Assembly: GCF_900169365.1 (NCBI RefSeq)
Contig: NZ_FXZH01000010.1
Location: forward strand, 1-64,000
Origin: Brevibacterium sp. 239c
GTDB taxonomy: Bacteria; Actinomycetota; Actinomycetes; Actinomycetales; Brevibacteriaceae
DNA length: 64,000 bases
Direction of reading: 5' to 3'
The position numbers were made by a program, and so were the translations under genes. Each line of letters starts with the position of its first letter. The stretch's first letter is position 1. The notes beneath the pieces were generated by a model, which was not told the origin of the DNA, ran no database searches, and saw only the letters and a list, made by a program, of their open reading frames with translations. Of the stretch, positions 42,740 through 51,422 are shown one piece after another.

Positions 42740-43612
42740 GTGTGCATGGATGAGTCTCGTACCGCCCTGGGCGGCCAGTTGTCCGGATGCCGCGTGGTCC
42801 TGACTGCTCAGCGGAAGGCTGAACAGTTCGCGACTGCCCTCGAACGGCACGGGGCGGAGATCGTGCATGCGCCCACACTGTCGGTCATCCCCAACGTCGA
42901 TGACCCCGAACTCGTCGCACGCACCCGTGCACTCATCGGCACCCAACCCGAGATCGTTGTGGTCACGACCGGAGTCGGTTTCAACGGCTGGGCCGAAGTC
43001 GCCGAGGCCGAAGGGCTGAGCGAACAGTGGCACGCCATGCTCGCCGGAGCCCGGATCATCGCCCGCGGTCCCAAGGCACGCGGCGCAATCCAAGCCGCCG
43101 GGCTGACACCGGCCTGGGTTGCCGAATCAGAGACCAACTCCGAGATCCAGCAGGTTCTGCTCGAACAGGGCGTGCGTGGCCTTCGGATCGCGGTGCAGCA
43201 CCACGGCGCTGGCGCCGATGGTCTGGACGAAGCCTTCGCCGCAGCCGGTGCCGAGGTCAGCTCGCTGGTGGTCTACCGGTGGGGTCCCGCACCAGATCCA
43301 GACGCTGTGGTGGCAGCTGTCGAACTCGTCGCGGACCGCCGTTGCGATGCTGTGGCCTTCACCTCGGCGCCCGGGGTCACCGCCTTTCTGGACGCCGCTC
43401 GTGACCAGGAGCTGCTGCCTGAGGTCGTCGCCGCGTTCACCGACAAGAACGGTGTCCTCGCCGCTGTGGTCGGCAACGTCACAGCGGCACCCCTGGTGGC
43501 GCACGGAATCGAGGCGTTGATCCCAGAGAGATTCCGCCTTGGCGCACTCGTGCGCACCCTGGTCACCGAACTCACGGCCCGCCGACGTCAGTCTTCCTCT
43601 TCTATTCGGTAG
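42740..43612 (+). CDS. hemD: Uroporphyrinogen-III synthase-like protein
   Basis: The 290-residue protein has the two-lobed HemD pattern: LSGCRVVLTAQRKAEQFATALERHGAEIVHAPTL at the start, then VVVTTGVGFNGWAEVAEAEG, GPKARGAIQAAGLTPAW and AAAGAEVSSLVVYRW. It ends with CDAVAFTSAPGVTAFLDAA. HemD closes hydroxymethylbilane to uroporphyrinogen III in haem and cobalamin synthesis. No other tetrapyrrole genes are nearby, so this may be a paralogue with a regulatory or separate role. Start GTG 42740 or ATG 42746. The 3' end overlaps the convergent DUF4166 gene by 25 bp. Confidence 0.78.
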   Translation: MCMDESRTALGGQLSGCRVVLTAQRKAEQFATALERHGAEIVHAPTLSVIPNVDDPELVARTRALIGTQPEIVVVTTGVGFNGWAEVAEAEGLSEQWHAMLAGARIIARGPKARGAIQAAGLTPAWVAESETNSEIQQVLLEQGVRGLRIAVQHHGAGADGLDEAFAAAGAEVSSLVVYRWGPAPDPDAVVAAVELVADRRCDAVAFTSAPGVTAFLDAARDQELLPEVVAAFTDKNGVLAAVVGNVTAAPLVAHGIEALIPERFRLGALVRTLVTELTARRRQSSSSIR

Positions 43613-44205
43613 GTGAATGACCCGTGGTACTCATACACCCGGCCCAGGGCAGGGACATCAACTGTGAGACTGACCTTCTGGAGTGCCGCCTCGGCGTCGA
43701 AGCGCTCGCTCAAGGCGATCACCGGACGAATGACCTTCGGGACAGGCAGACGGATAGGTCCCAACCGCACGGTGACGCCGCGACTGCTCAGACTCAACCC
43801 ATCCTCATCCGCCGCGACATCGAATGCAGCTTCTACCAGGGCCGGTCGGCCCAGCACATCGACGACTTGGCCCGACTCGGACACAGAGACGGCGTCGACC
43901 ATCGTCCAGGTGCCCGACTCCAGTTTCAGCGTGCGGGCAGCAGTCTGCTGGCCGGCAACCGTTCGGTTCTCGATCCGAAACGGGACCTGGTGGTGCATCC
44001 CGGGCGCAATCACATGACGTCGTGCCAGCCACTGGAGGATCGGTCGCAGCCACCATCGTTGGGTGCCGAAGCGCTCGAAGATGCCGTCTCCAACACCGAC
44101 CGAACCTGCGGGGATCGCAGCAAAGTAGCGCTGCAGCACCGGGTGCAGCTCAGACAGTTGGGAACCGAGGGCTCGCTCATACGGCGATCTCATCTCAGGG
44201 CTCAT
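43588..44205 (-). CDS. DUF4166 domain protein
   Basis: The 205-residue protein contains the DUF4166 pattern: an N-terminal SELHPVLQRYFA, then GVGDGIFERFGTQRWWLRPILQWLARR. Alternating hydrophobic strands follow, including ALGRVYEYHGSFTYRIEEED at the end. It has no signal peptide. The function of the family is unknown; members often occur alone or fused to dehydrogenase-like domains. The start at 44205 is the first ATG fitting the domain. It ends inside the 3' end of the convergent HemD-like gene. Confidence 0.75.
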   Translation of the reverse strand: MSPEMRSPYERALGSQLSELHPVLQRYFAAIPAGSVGVGDGIFERFGTQRWWLRPILQWLARRHVIAPGMHHQVPFRIENRTVAGQQTAARTLKLESGTWTMVDAVSVSESGQVVDVLGRPALVEAAFDVAADEDGLSLSSRGVTVRLGPIRLPVPKVIRPVIALSERFDAEAALQKVSLTVDVPALGRVYEYHGSFTYRIEEED

Positions 44206-44270
44206 GCCTGCGAGTATATGCGGCGGCCCGGCGCGGTCTGCCACCGATCCGGGCCGCCTGACTGAGTCGA

Positions 44271-44924
44271 CTAGCGGTAGGTGACCCGCTCCGGGGTCTG
44301 GTGGCCATGTTCGTTGAAGGAGATGAGACTGGTGCCGCTGCGGCCGGTGATGATGCGGGTGATCCCGGTGTTGACGGTCACCCGATTGAACGCCATCCAC
44401 TGGTCGAAACCACCACCGAGGAGTCTGGCCGCCGTCCACGCGATCGCCCCCGCGCTGGAGACGATGATCGTCGATTCACCCGACCCCATCGACGCGCACA
44501 CCTCGTCGAGGGCGCGGTCGACTCGTGTGCTGAACTGCTTGAACGTCTCCGAGTAGTCGCCATCATGCTCTCCGCTGGCCCACCGGGCTGCTCCACGTTC
44601 GAGTTCGGCTTGGAAGATCTTCGAATCCTGCTTCGCACGCGGATCGGTGTCGGTCAGCGCCCCGGTGAGCTCCCAAGCCTGATACTCGTTCCACCCGGGA
44701 TCGATCTGCGCATCCAGCTGACTGCCGAGGCCTGTCTGAATGCCTTCGGCAGTCTGTCGCTGCCGCAGCATCTCTCCGTGGATGACGCGCACGGGTGAGA
44801 CCTTCTGCGCTCCCAGGTGCTCGCCGGTGATGCGGCTCTGCTCCTTGCCCAGATCGGACAGTCGGTCATAGTCATCGGTGCCGAATGACGCCTGGCCATG
44901 CCGGACCAGATAAAGAACACTCAT
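44271..44924 (-). CDS. Histidine phosphatase (phosphoglycerate-mutase-like) family protein
   Basis: The 217-residue protein begins MSVLYLVRHGQASFG, the RHG motif of the branch that includes phosphoglycerate mutases and broad phosphatases. It continues with GEHLGAQKVSPVRVIHGEMLRQRQTAE. Where most members have a second catalytic histidine (V-x-S-H-G-G), this one reads IIVSSAGAIAWT, so that histidine is replaced. A subset of the family has such a change and its activity is unclear. Role unknown. Confidence 0.8.
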   Translation of the reverse strand: MSVLYLVRHGQASFGTDDYDRLSDLGKEQSRITGEHLGAQKVSPVRVIHGEMLRQRQTAEGIQTGLGSQLDAQIDPGWNEYQAWELTGALTDTDPRAKQDSKIFQAELERGAARWASGEHDGDYSETFKQFSTRVDRALDEVCASMGSGESTIIVSSAGAIAWTAARLLGGGFDQWMAFNRVTVNTGITRIITGRSGTSLISFNEHGHQTPERVTYR

Positions 44925-44956
44925 CTCTCACTCCTGCGTAGAAGATGCCAATAAAA

Positions 44957-44995
44957 AACGGGTTAGGCTCAGCCTGCGACTGAGCCTAACCCGTT
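44957..44995 (-). terminator. Rho-independent terminator of the alpha/beta hydrolase gene
   Basis: A perfect 16-bp stem pairs 44957-44972 (AACGGGTTAGGCTCAG) with 44980-44995 around a 7-nt loop. On the minus strand it is followed by a run of T residues (the plus strand shows AAAAAA at 44953-44958). It lies 56 bp beyond the stop of the minus-strand hydrolase gene. Confidence 0.93.
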
Positions 44996-45050
44996 AAGAA
45001 CCTCAGCGGCGGATCGATCCACCGTCGCCTCATCGACTCAGCGCAGGCAT

Positions 45051-45773
45051 TTACAGGCTCACCCTTTCGATGATGAGGGAGGCGGCCACTGCTGGTTCGT
45101 CCTTCATGGGGAAGTGCCCGCAGCCGGGAATCTCGACCCAGCGAATCGATTGGTCGAGCAGAGCCGCTTGCTGGATGCCGCGGGTGTCCAGAATTGGGTC
45201 CGCGTCGCCCCACGCAATCGTAGCGGGTATCCGGATGTCGGCACGGAGACGGACGACGAGGCCCGGTAGCAAATAGCGGGTGAAACCAGACCAACTAGGC
45301 TGGTTCCTCGCACCAGTCGTCAGACGACCAACCCGAGTGGTGTTTCTCTTCGCGGTTCGATTCGTTCCGCGCTTGAGGGCCTCGGCGAGCCGGTTCCGAA
45401 CCAGGCGACCGCCCGCGAGGACGAGGTGAGTCGCGGAAGAGAAACCGGCAGGAGTGAGGGCTGTCACGCTCGATACGAGACCATCGACGGCCATTCGCAG
45501 CGCCAGGTATCCACCGAAGGAGTTGCCGACGACGTGGACTTGTGTCAGCTCCAGCGACTCGAGCGTGAAAACAATGCGTCGGATTGTGTCGGCGATCGTC
45601 CACTCCCGGCCTCCGGAGAGTCCGTGTCCGGGAAGATCGATGGCGATGACCTGGCACCCGTTTGCCACGAGAATGGGTGTGATCGCTCGCCAGACAGTAT
45701 GGCGATCACCGAGGCCGTGGATGAGGAGGACGGGAATGCCTTCACCGGAAGACACATAGTGCAAGGGACGCAT
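45051..45773 (-). CDS. Alpha/beta-fold hydrolase
   Basis: The 240-residue protein has VLLIHGLGDRHTVW (oxyanion region near 14-27), DLPGHGLSGG, the serine nucleophile in VVGNSFGGYLALR (near 90), an acid in AWGDADPIL and the histidine in PGCGHFPMKDEPA. This is a complete serine esterase/C-C hydrolase triad. The elbow is G-N-S-F-G, often seen in MhpC-like and lipase-like enzymes. The substrate is unknown. It has its own strong terminator downstream and no operon partner. Confidence 0.84.
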   Translation of the reverse strand: MRPLHYVSSGEGIPVLLIHGLGDRHTVWRAITPILVANGCQVIAIDLPGHGLSGGREWTIADTIRRIVFTLESLELTQVHVVGNSFGGYLALRMAVDGLVSSVTALTPAGFSSATHLVLAGGRLVRNRLAEALKRGTNRTAKRNTTRVGRLTTGARNQPSWSGFTRYLLPGLVVRLRADIRIPATIAWGDADPILDTRGIQQAALLDQSIRWVEIPGCGHFPMKDEPAVAASLIIERVSL

Positions 45774-45992
45774 GTCTTCAGTGTAGGAGTGTCAGGCTTT
45801 TGTTTGGGGCTTGCAGCAATGTCTTGCTGGCACCGCTTTCTGACCTGCCTCAGCGTCGGCCGAATAGAACCGCACGGCTGTCAGAAGCCCACCCCTGCGA
45901 GCCTCCCCTGTCGGGCCTGCCGTCTGTTGGCGGTTTCACGTGGCAGGCTTTGCAATACCCTTCCCCGGTCTCAAACGGGTGGCCAGCCGACG

Positions 45993-46685
45993 TCAGCCCT
46001 CTGCATTCGGTTGAGCCCGCTGCATCGATTTGAATCGGTTGAGCCCGCTGATGATGTGAGTCTTGCTCACCGCTGCCACCCACTCCTTATCCTCGGCCCG
46101 GGCGGCAGCGATCAGCTCGTCATGGTGGTGCATACTCGAGACCACATCGGTGTCCGAATACGAGGAGAAGAGCTTCGCCACGACGATGGGGATCATGAGG
46201 TTGAACGTGGTCGAAATAAGCGACTGGGCGGCGCTGCGGCGGATGATGATGCCGTGGAATTCGTTATTCACCGAGGCGATCCGATGCCGGGTCGCCGGAT
46301 CGGTCGCCAGGCTCTTCATCTGGTCCGTCAACCCGGTCAACGTGGTGAAATCATCGTCGGTGAGCCGTCCGACGCTCTCCGACATCACGTACGGTTCGAT
46401 GACGGCGCGCGACCGATAGATCTGCTCGATCTCCTCGGCATCGTAGCTGCGCACGCGTGTGCCGCGGCGGGGCACGACCTCGACGACACCGACGCCCACC
46501 AGCTCACGAAACGCCTCCCGGATGGGAGTCCGACTCACGCCGAGGCGGCTGGCCAGATCGTTCTCCCGAATCCATGAACCCGGCGGCAGGTCACCGGAGA
46601 TCACCAGTCCGAGAATACGCGAGCTCACCTCGGTCCAATGGGCTTCGCCGAACTGTCGCGAACGGGCGTCTTCGGTCACTGACAT
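45993..46685 (-). CDS. GntR-family (FadR/FCD) regulator
   Basis: The 230-residue protein has an N-terminal GntR winged helix (LGLVISGDLPPGSWIRENDLASRLGVSRTPIREAFRELVGVGVVEVVPRRGTRV, about 24-78). A C-terminal FCD-like helical domain follows, with R-SRAVIEPYV and NNEFHGIIIRRSA. It is the last gene of the caiB-like/HMG-CoA-lyase-like operon (6-bp gap). The divergent promoter 2.2 kb away carries TTGCATACA-type repeats typical for this group, so autoregulation of the operon is likely. Confidence 0.88.
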   Translation of the reverse strand: MSVTEDARSRQFGEAHWTEVSSRILGLVISGDLPPGSWIRENDLASRLGVSRTPIREAFRELVGVGVVEVVPRRGTRVRSYDAEEIEQIYRSRAVIEPYVMSESVGRLTDDDFTTLTGLTDQMKSLATDPATRHRIASVNNEFHGIIIRRSAAQSLISTTFNLMIPIVVAKLFSSYSDTDVVSSMHHHDELIAAARAEDKEWVAAVSKTHIISGLNRFKSMQRAQPNAEG

Positions 46686-46691
46686 TCGAGC

Positions 46692-47627
46692 TCAGTCCCA
46701 GGTCGCTTTGGCAAGATCCTCGCGGGTCCCGCCACGGCTGACGAACGAACTGACGGGGAACTTCGTCTCCTCGATGAGACTTTCAGAGAGTTGTCTGACA
46801 CGCTGCAAGTCTATGCCGGTGGAAATGCCCATTCCATCCATCAGATGAATGAGATCCTCGGTTGCCATGTTGCCCAGGACCGTTGGATCGCCGGGGAACC
46901 ACATATCGCCGCCGAGTCCACCGATCGACGACTCCATCCAATCTGCGCCAGCGGACAGCGCGGCCAGGGCATTCGCCGGCGCGAACCCGTTGCGGTTGTG
47001 CAGGTGGGTTCCGATCTCCAGATCGGGGAAGTCCCTCTTCGCTTCGCTGATTCCGGTGAAGACCTCGAGCGGAGTCTCCTCACCGGTCGTGGTGGCAAGA
47101 TAGACGCCCTCGGCGCCCACCTCGGCGGCCTTGTCCATCACCCTGTCCCGAGCCGCCTTCGACACCGGTCCGTAGCAGGGGGAGAAGAACGCGCAGGCGA
47201 CGGCGACGATCAGCCGCTGTCCCGAAGCCCGCGAGACCCGTCGGATCTCGTCGAGCTGGTCCAACAGCCCTTCGGTCGTCGTTCCCTGGTTCTTCAACGC
47301 CATGCCGTCCTCGGCCGGAACGACGAACGTCAGCTCGTCGAGTTCGCATTCGGCGGCCCGCTGGGCGCCCCGGGCGTTGGGAACCAGAGCGCGGAAGCGC
47401 ACATCGGGTGGGCGCGGAATTTCGGCCAGGACCGCCTCGGCGTCGGCCAGCTGCGGCAGTACCTTCGGGTGGGCGAAGGACGCGACCTCGATCTCCTTGA
47501 ACCCGGCGGCGATCATGTCGGCGACCATCTCGATCTTGCGGTCGGTGGGAACTGGGGTGTCGACAGCCTGGAGCCCGTCGCGGAGTCCGACCTCGACGAT
47601 GCGTGCACGGTCCGGCAGATTCCACAT
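46692..47627 (-). CDS. HMG-CoA lyase-like enzyme (DRE-TIM aldolase)
   Basis: The 311-residue TIM-barrel lyase has the N-terminal LRDGLQAVDTPVPTDRK (near 15-31), FAHPKVLPQLADAEAV, a cysteine-containing VACAFFSPCYG (near 155) and the metal-binding HLHNRNGFAPAN (near 218). The late GLGGDMWFPGDPTVLGN matches the HMG-CoA lyase signature, without the usual GCP at that point. It would cleave 3-hydroxy-3-methylglutaryl-CoA or a related 3-hydroxy-acyl-CoA such as citramalyl-CoA. The start overlaps the stop of the CoA-transferase gene (ATGA), so the product is probably fed directly by it. Confidence 0.86.
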   Translation of the reverse strand: MWNLPDRARIVEVGLRDGLQAVDTPVPTDRKIEMVADMIAAGFKEIEVASFAHPKVLPQLADAEAVLAEIPRPPDVRFRALVPNARGAQRAAECELDELTFVVPAEDGMALKNQGTTTEGLLDQLDEIRRVSRASGQRLIVAVACAFFSPCYGPVSKAARDRVMDKAAEVGAEGVYLATTTGEETPLEVFTGISEAKRDFPDLEIGTHLHNRNGFAPANALAALSAGADWMESSIGGLGGDMWFPGDPTVLGNMATEDLIHLMDGMGISTGIDLQRVRQLSESLIEETKFPVSSFVSRGGTREDLAKATWD

Positions 47628-48847
47628 CAGCGGATCACTCCCTTGTCTCTCAGCTCTGCGAGGGCGTCGTGATCGAAGCCGACCTCGGTGAGTACCTCCT
47701 CGGTGTCCTGGCCCAGCTCGGGCCCGACCCATCGCACCGCGGTATCCGTTCGACTCAGCCGGGGGAAGGCATTCTGCATGGTCACCGACCCATAGTTCGC
47801 ACTCTCGACCTCGACGACGGACCTGCGTGCCTTGTACTGGGGGTCGTTGAGCATGTCCTCGACGCGGAAGATCTTTCCGACCGGGACGGAATGCTCATTG
47901 AGAAGCGCCACGAGGTCATCGGCACTGAACTGCAGGGAGAACTCGGCGACCAGCTCATCGAGTTCTGCCTGGCGCTCGCCTCGGGCGATGTGGGTGGCGT
48001 ACTCGGGATCGTCGGCGAGTTCGGGGTTGCCCATCGCCGTGGCCAGGCGGCGGAAGACCGTGTCCTGATTAGCTGCGATGATGAGCCATTGGCCGTCGGA
48101 GGTGGGGTAGACGTTGCTGGGGGCGATCTTGGGAAGCGTTGAGCCGCTGCGTTCCTTCTGGATTCCCTCTTCAGCCCATTCGGGCACGAGCGACTCCATC
48201 ATTCCCAGCACCGATTCGTAGATGGCTGAGTCGATGACCTGGCCGAGCCCGCTGTTGTGCCGTTCCTGGAGGGCAGCGAGGACGCCGATGGTTCCGAACA
48301 GTGCTGCCAAAGAGTCTCCGATGGACACTCCGACGCGCGATGGGGGAGTGGACGGGTCGCCGACGACGTAGCGGAGGCCGCCCATGGCTTCACCGATCGA
48401 CCCGTAGCCCGCCTGCTTGGCATATGGTCCGCTCTGCCCGAAGCCGGAGACGCGCAGCATGATGAGGCCGGGGTTGGTGCGGCTGAGCTCTTCGTGGCTG
48501 AGTCCCCACTTCTCGAGCGAGCCGGGCCGGAAGTTCTCGACGACGATGTCTGCGGAGTCGGCCAGGGTGCGCGCGGCCGCTTGGCCTTCGGGGGTGCGCA
48601 GGTTGAGAGTCACCGACTTCTTGTTGCGGGCAAGGACGGACCACCAGAGGGACGAGCCTTTGACAGTCGCCTGCCCCCACTGCCGCATCGGATCGCCGTT
48701 CTTCGGATCCTCGACCTTGATGACCTCCGCGCCGAGGTCGCCGAGGAGCTGCCCGCAGAATGGTCCGGCGATGAGCTGACCCATCTCCAGGACGCGAATT
48801 CCTCGCAGTGGGCCGGACCCTGTCGGCCGTGCTGTCCCTACGTTCAC
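47627..48847 (-). CDS. Family III CoA-transferase (CaiB/BaiF)
   Basis: The 406-residue protein has GIRVLEMGQLIAGPFCGQLLGDLGAEVIKVEDP at the N-terminus and VENFRPGSLEKWGL. The catalytic-aspartate region reads VGVSIGDSLAALFGT near residue 173. All are typical of CaiB/BaiF transferases, which move CoA between carboxylates. Coupled with an HMG-CoA-lyase-like enzyme and opposite a 2-hydroxycarboxylate carrier, it would activate citramalate, HMG or a similar acid using succinyl-CoA or acetyl-CoA. It is the first gene of the minus-strand operon. Confidence 0.88.
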   Translation of the reverse strand: MNVGTARPTGSGPLRGIRVLEMGQLIAGPFCGQLLGDLGAEVIKVEDPKNGDPMRQWGQATVKGSSLWWSVLARNKKSVTLNLRTPEGQAAARTLADSADIVVENFRPGSLEKWGLSHEELSRTNPGLIMLRVSGFGQSGPYAKQAGYGSIGEAMGGLRYVVGDPSTPPSRVGVSIGDSLAALFGTIGVLAALQERHNSGLGQVIDSAIYESVLGMMESLVPEWAEEGIQKERSGSTLPKIAPSNVYPTSDGQWLIIAANQDTVFRRLATAMGNPELADDPEYATHIARGERQAELDELVAEFSLQFSADDLVALLNEHSVPVGKIFRVEDMLNDPQYKARRSVVEVESANYGSVTMQNAFPRLSRTDTAVRWVGPELGQDTEEVLTEVGFDHDALAELRDKGVIR

Positions 48848-48870
48848 TGGTTCTCCCCTGAATCAATAAG

Positions 48871-48964
48871 TTGCATACAATCATTCGGAATTGTGGGGTA
48901 TGCTTTCAAGCATTCCCTGTAATGGAGCCGATTTAAGAAACACCATACACGGAACTGTATGCAA
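48871..48964. promoter_or_regulatory. Divergent promoter with inverted TTGCATACA-type repeats (GntR sites)
   Basis: TTGCATACAA at 48871-48880 and its inverse TGTATGCAA at 48956-48964 flank the 155-bp gap between the CoA-transferase gene and the 2HCT carrier gene. A third inverted pair, CATACA and TGTATG, spans 48944-48961. Repeats of this kind are the usual targets of FadR-type GntR proteins. The GntR encoded at the end of the operon is the evident candidate. Confidence 0.6.
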
Positions 48965-49002
48965 TCAATGAAGTTTGTCTACCAGCTAGGACCGCAACGA
49001 TC

Positions 49003-50355
49003 ATGACCAGCCGAGACGTCAAGGAAGACTCTGCCCAGGCGGAGAACATGCAGGAGAGGAAGCGGTCCTTCGACCGTACGATCATGGGGCTGCCGGTCTG
49101 GGCATTCATTCCGATGGCGATCATTGCCCTGGTGGCCGTCAGCTTCACGTCCGAGGAGACCGGAATGACCGCGGCCTTCGCTGTGGTCATGTCACTCGGC
49201 GGAGTGCTGATGTGGGTGGGAAGCTCGATGCCCTACTTCAAGCTCATCGGCGGCGGAGTGATCCTGTGCATCCTGGTCCCGGCGATCTTCCAATATTTCG
49301 GAATCCTGCCCGGAGCGGTCGAAGGTCTGGTCACCAGCTTCTACGACACCTCCGGCTTCGGTGAATTCGTCGTCGCGGCGCTCATCACCGGCAGCATCCT
49401 CGGCATGCCGCGCGGACTGCTCATCAAGGCCGGCGCCCGCATCCTCATCCCCATCATCGCCACGATCGCAGTGTGCTTCGCCGTCCTCGGCCTGGTCGGA
49501 AAGCTCACCGGTGTCGGTGCCGGCTATGCGATCTTCTTCGTCGCCGGTCCGGTCCTGGGCGGAGGCGTCGCGGCGGGCGCAATCCCGATTTCGGAGATCA
49601 TTGCACAGAATGGCGACCAGCCGGCGTCTGCCTATCTGACGGCTCTCGTCCCGGCCGTGGCTGTCGGCAACATCATGTGCATCATCATCGCGGCAGTCCT
49701 CAACACTGCGGGGAAGAAGCAGGGGCACCGGTTCCGTGCCTTCAACGGCAAAGGCGTGCTTGCCCAGGGAGTGAAGCTTCCCAAGGGCGCAGCTGAGAAG
49801 CTCTCTTCGCCCGCGGCCGCAGTCAAGCTGGCGACGACCGGCTTCTTCCTGGCCGGGGCGCTCTTCGTCGTGTCGAATCTGCTCAGCGACCTGGTACCTG
49901 CCCTCCACGCCTATGTGTTCCTCATCGTCATCTGCGCGCTCATCAAGGTGTTCATCCCGCTGCCCGAGTACGTCGAAGCCTCGGTCGACCTCTGGTACGT
50001 TTTCGTCGCCAACGCGATGATCCCCGCAATTCTCGTGGCCCTCAGCATCATCGCCATCAACATCGACGAGGTGCTCTCATTGGTCTCGGACCCCGGCTAT
50101 ATGATGATGACGCTGCTGACGGTGGTCATCGCGACTGTCGTCGCCGGGTTCGTCGGGTGGTTAGTCAAGCTGTATTGGATCGAGTCCGCGATCTCCGCGG
50201 GGCTGGGGTTGGCCGACTTCGGCTCCAGCGGTGATCTTGCTGTCCTGCAGGCGTCGCAGCGTCTGAACCTGCTTCCGTTCCTGTCGATCTCATCGCGCAT
50301 CGGCGGAGGAATCGTGCTCGTCGCACTGTCTGCCCTGGCCCCCTACCTGCTATAG
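49003..50355 (+). CDS. 2-hydroxycarboxylate transporter (2HCT family, CitS/MaeN-like)
   Basis: The 450-residue carrier has about 11 hydrophobic segments and the duplicated 2HCT motifs. The first reentrant loop is GPVLGGGVAAGAIPISEI (near 183-200). The corresponding late segment GLADFGSSGDLAVLQASQRLNLLPFLSISSRIGGG carries the conserved GGxG-type and R-x-G-G elements. 2HCT proteins import citrate, malate or related hydroxy acids with Na+ or H+. It is divergent from the CoA-transferase/lyase operon and shares its promoter region, suggesting import of the compound they degrade. Confidence 0.86.
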   Translation: MTSRDVKEDSAQAENMQERKRSFDRTIMGLPVWAFIPMAIIALVAVSFTSEETGMTAAFAVVMSLGGVLMWVGSSMPYFKLIGGGVILCILVPAIFQYFGILPGAVEGLVTSFYDTSGFGEFVVAALITGSILGMPRGLLIKAGARILIPIIATIAVCFAVLGLVGKLTGVGAGYAIFFVAGPVLGGGVAAGAIPISEIIAQNGDQPASAYLTALVPAVAVGNIMCIIIAAVLNTAGKKQGHRFRAFNGKGVLAQGVKLPKGAAEKLSSPAAAVKLATTGFFLAGALFVVSNLLSDLVPALHAYVFLIVICALIKVFIPLPEYVEASVDLWYVFVANAMIPAILVALSIIAINIDEVLSLVSDPGYMMMTLLTVVIATVVAGFVGWLVKLYWIESAISAGLGLADFGSSGDLAVLQASQRLNLLPFLSISSRIGGGIVLVALSALAPYLL

Positions 50356-51273
50356 GGATGGCTTGGTAGGTACCGGGAACAGCTGTTCCGACAAGCGCAG
50401 GACCTCCCGCAGGGCCGGGCTGTCGTAATACTTCCGCCAGGCCATGAGTAGGGGGAAGGGCCCCTGATCGTCTTCGAGTGGAATGAATGTGACATTGGAA
50501 AACGTGAAGTTGTACGGCACGGATGAGACCGTGACCGAACATCCGAACTCGGCCCCGACCAGCGACAGGATGGTCCAACTGTCCGGTGCCACCTGAACCA
50601 CATTGGGGCTGAACCCCGCTGCCTGCGACAGTGCGTAGAGGCGCTCGATGGTTGTCGAGCCTGGGTTCGGGGGCAAGGTGATGAACTCTTCGTCCTTCAG
50701 TTCTGCCATCGACACGGACTCCCGGTCGGCAAGCGGATGGTTCTTGTGGACGGCGATGACGAGGGACTCTTCAGCGATCATGCGTGTCTCCACGGCCTGT
50801 GGGATGAATGGCCAGTGACCGAAGGCAAGGTCGAATGAACCATCTGCGACTCCCTCGATGGACGGAAGCGCGAATGTGGCGCTCTGCAGGCTCAATTGGA
50901 TTCCGGGATGAGTGCTGCGGACCAATTTCGACAGTCGACCCACAAGTGTGTGAGTCGCAATCCCCGTGAACGCAAAACGCAGATGACCGACTTCGCCCTG
51001 CCCGGCGGCCTTCACCGCCGCATCGGCCAAACGGTGGCTGATGAGAATGTTTCGAGCCGGCTCCACCAGGGCTTCGCCCGCTGCGGTCAGGCGCACTGAA
51101 CGAGTGCTGCGTTCGAAGAGCTGGGCCGACAGCGACTGTTCCAGATTTCGGATGAGGCGACTCACCTGCGGCTGTGTCATCCGCAGACGCTCAGCCGCGT
51201 GCCCGAAGTGGAGCTCTTCGGCCAGTACGAGGAATGCTCGAATCTGCTTGACGTCCAAGTCCAGGCCTTCCAA
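50350..51273 (-). CDS. LysR-family regulator
   Basis: The 307-residue protein has a LysR helix-turn-helix (LKVKQIRAF-type start, here VKQIRAFLVLAEELHFGHAAERLRMTQPQVSRLIRNLEQSL) and an effector domain. It ends within the last codons of the 2HCT gene (convergent, 6-bp overlap). Its start faces the two-subunit CoA-transferase operon across a 149-bp gap that contains a T-N11-A type palindrome. It most likely activates that operon in response to the transported acid. Confidence 0.9.
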   Translation of the reverse strand: MEGLDLDVKQIRAFLVLAEELHFGHAAERLRMTQPQVSRLIRNLEQSLSAQLFERSTRSVRLTAAGEALVEPARNILISHRLADAAVKAAGQGEVGHLRFAFTGIATHTLVGRLSKLVRSTHPGIQLSLQSATFALPSIEGVADGSFDLAFGHWPFIPQAVETRMIAEESLVIAVHKNHPLADRESVSMAELKDEEFITLPPNPGSTTIERLYALSQAAGFSPNVVQVAPDSWTILSLVGAEFGCSVTVSSVPYNFTFSNVTFIPLEDDQGPFPLLMAWRKYYDSPALREVLRLSEQLFPVPTKPSL

Positions 51274-51311
51274 TCAGTGGGTTCTTCGGGTCATAACCGA
51301 CAAGCCTGTGA

Positions 51312-51334
51312 TGATTCATGTCAGATGGGAATCA
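51312..51334. promoter_or_regulatory. LysR-type box (TGATTC-N11-GAATCA)
   Basis: TGATTC at 51312-51317 and GAATCA at 51329-51334 are perfect inverted repeats separated by 11 bp, the classical LysR T-N11-A layout. It lies between lysR and the divergent CoA-transferase genes. Confidence 0.65.
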
Positions 51335-51422
51335 AAAAGCAGCACAATATGTATTGGACTAGCATAAATGATTTTGGAAGGATGATCGAGGTCACAGTCA
51401 ATCGATGCTCAAGGAGGACGCG

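Noticed and set aside
45426-46577. Plus-strand frame of 383 codons across the hydrolase and GntR genes
   Set aside because: It runs antisense through two well-supported genes and the gap between them, without any family resemblance.
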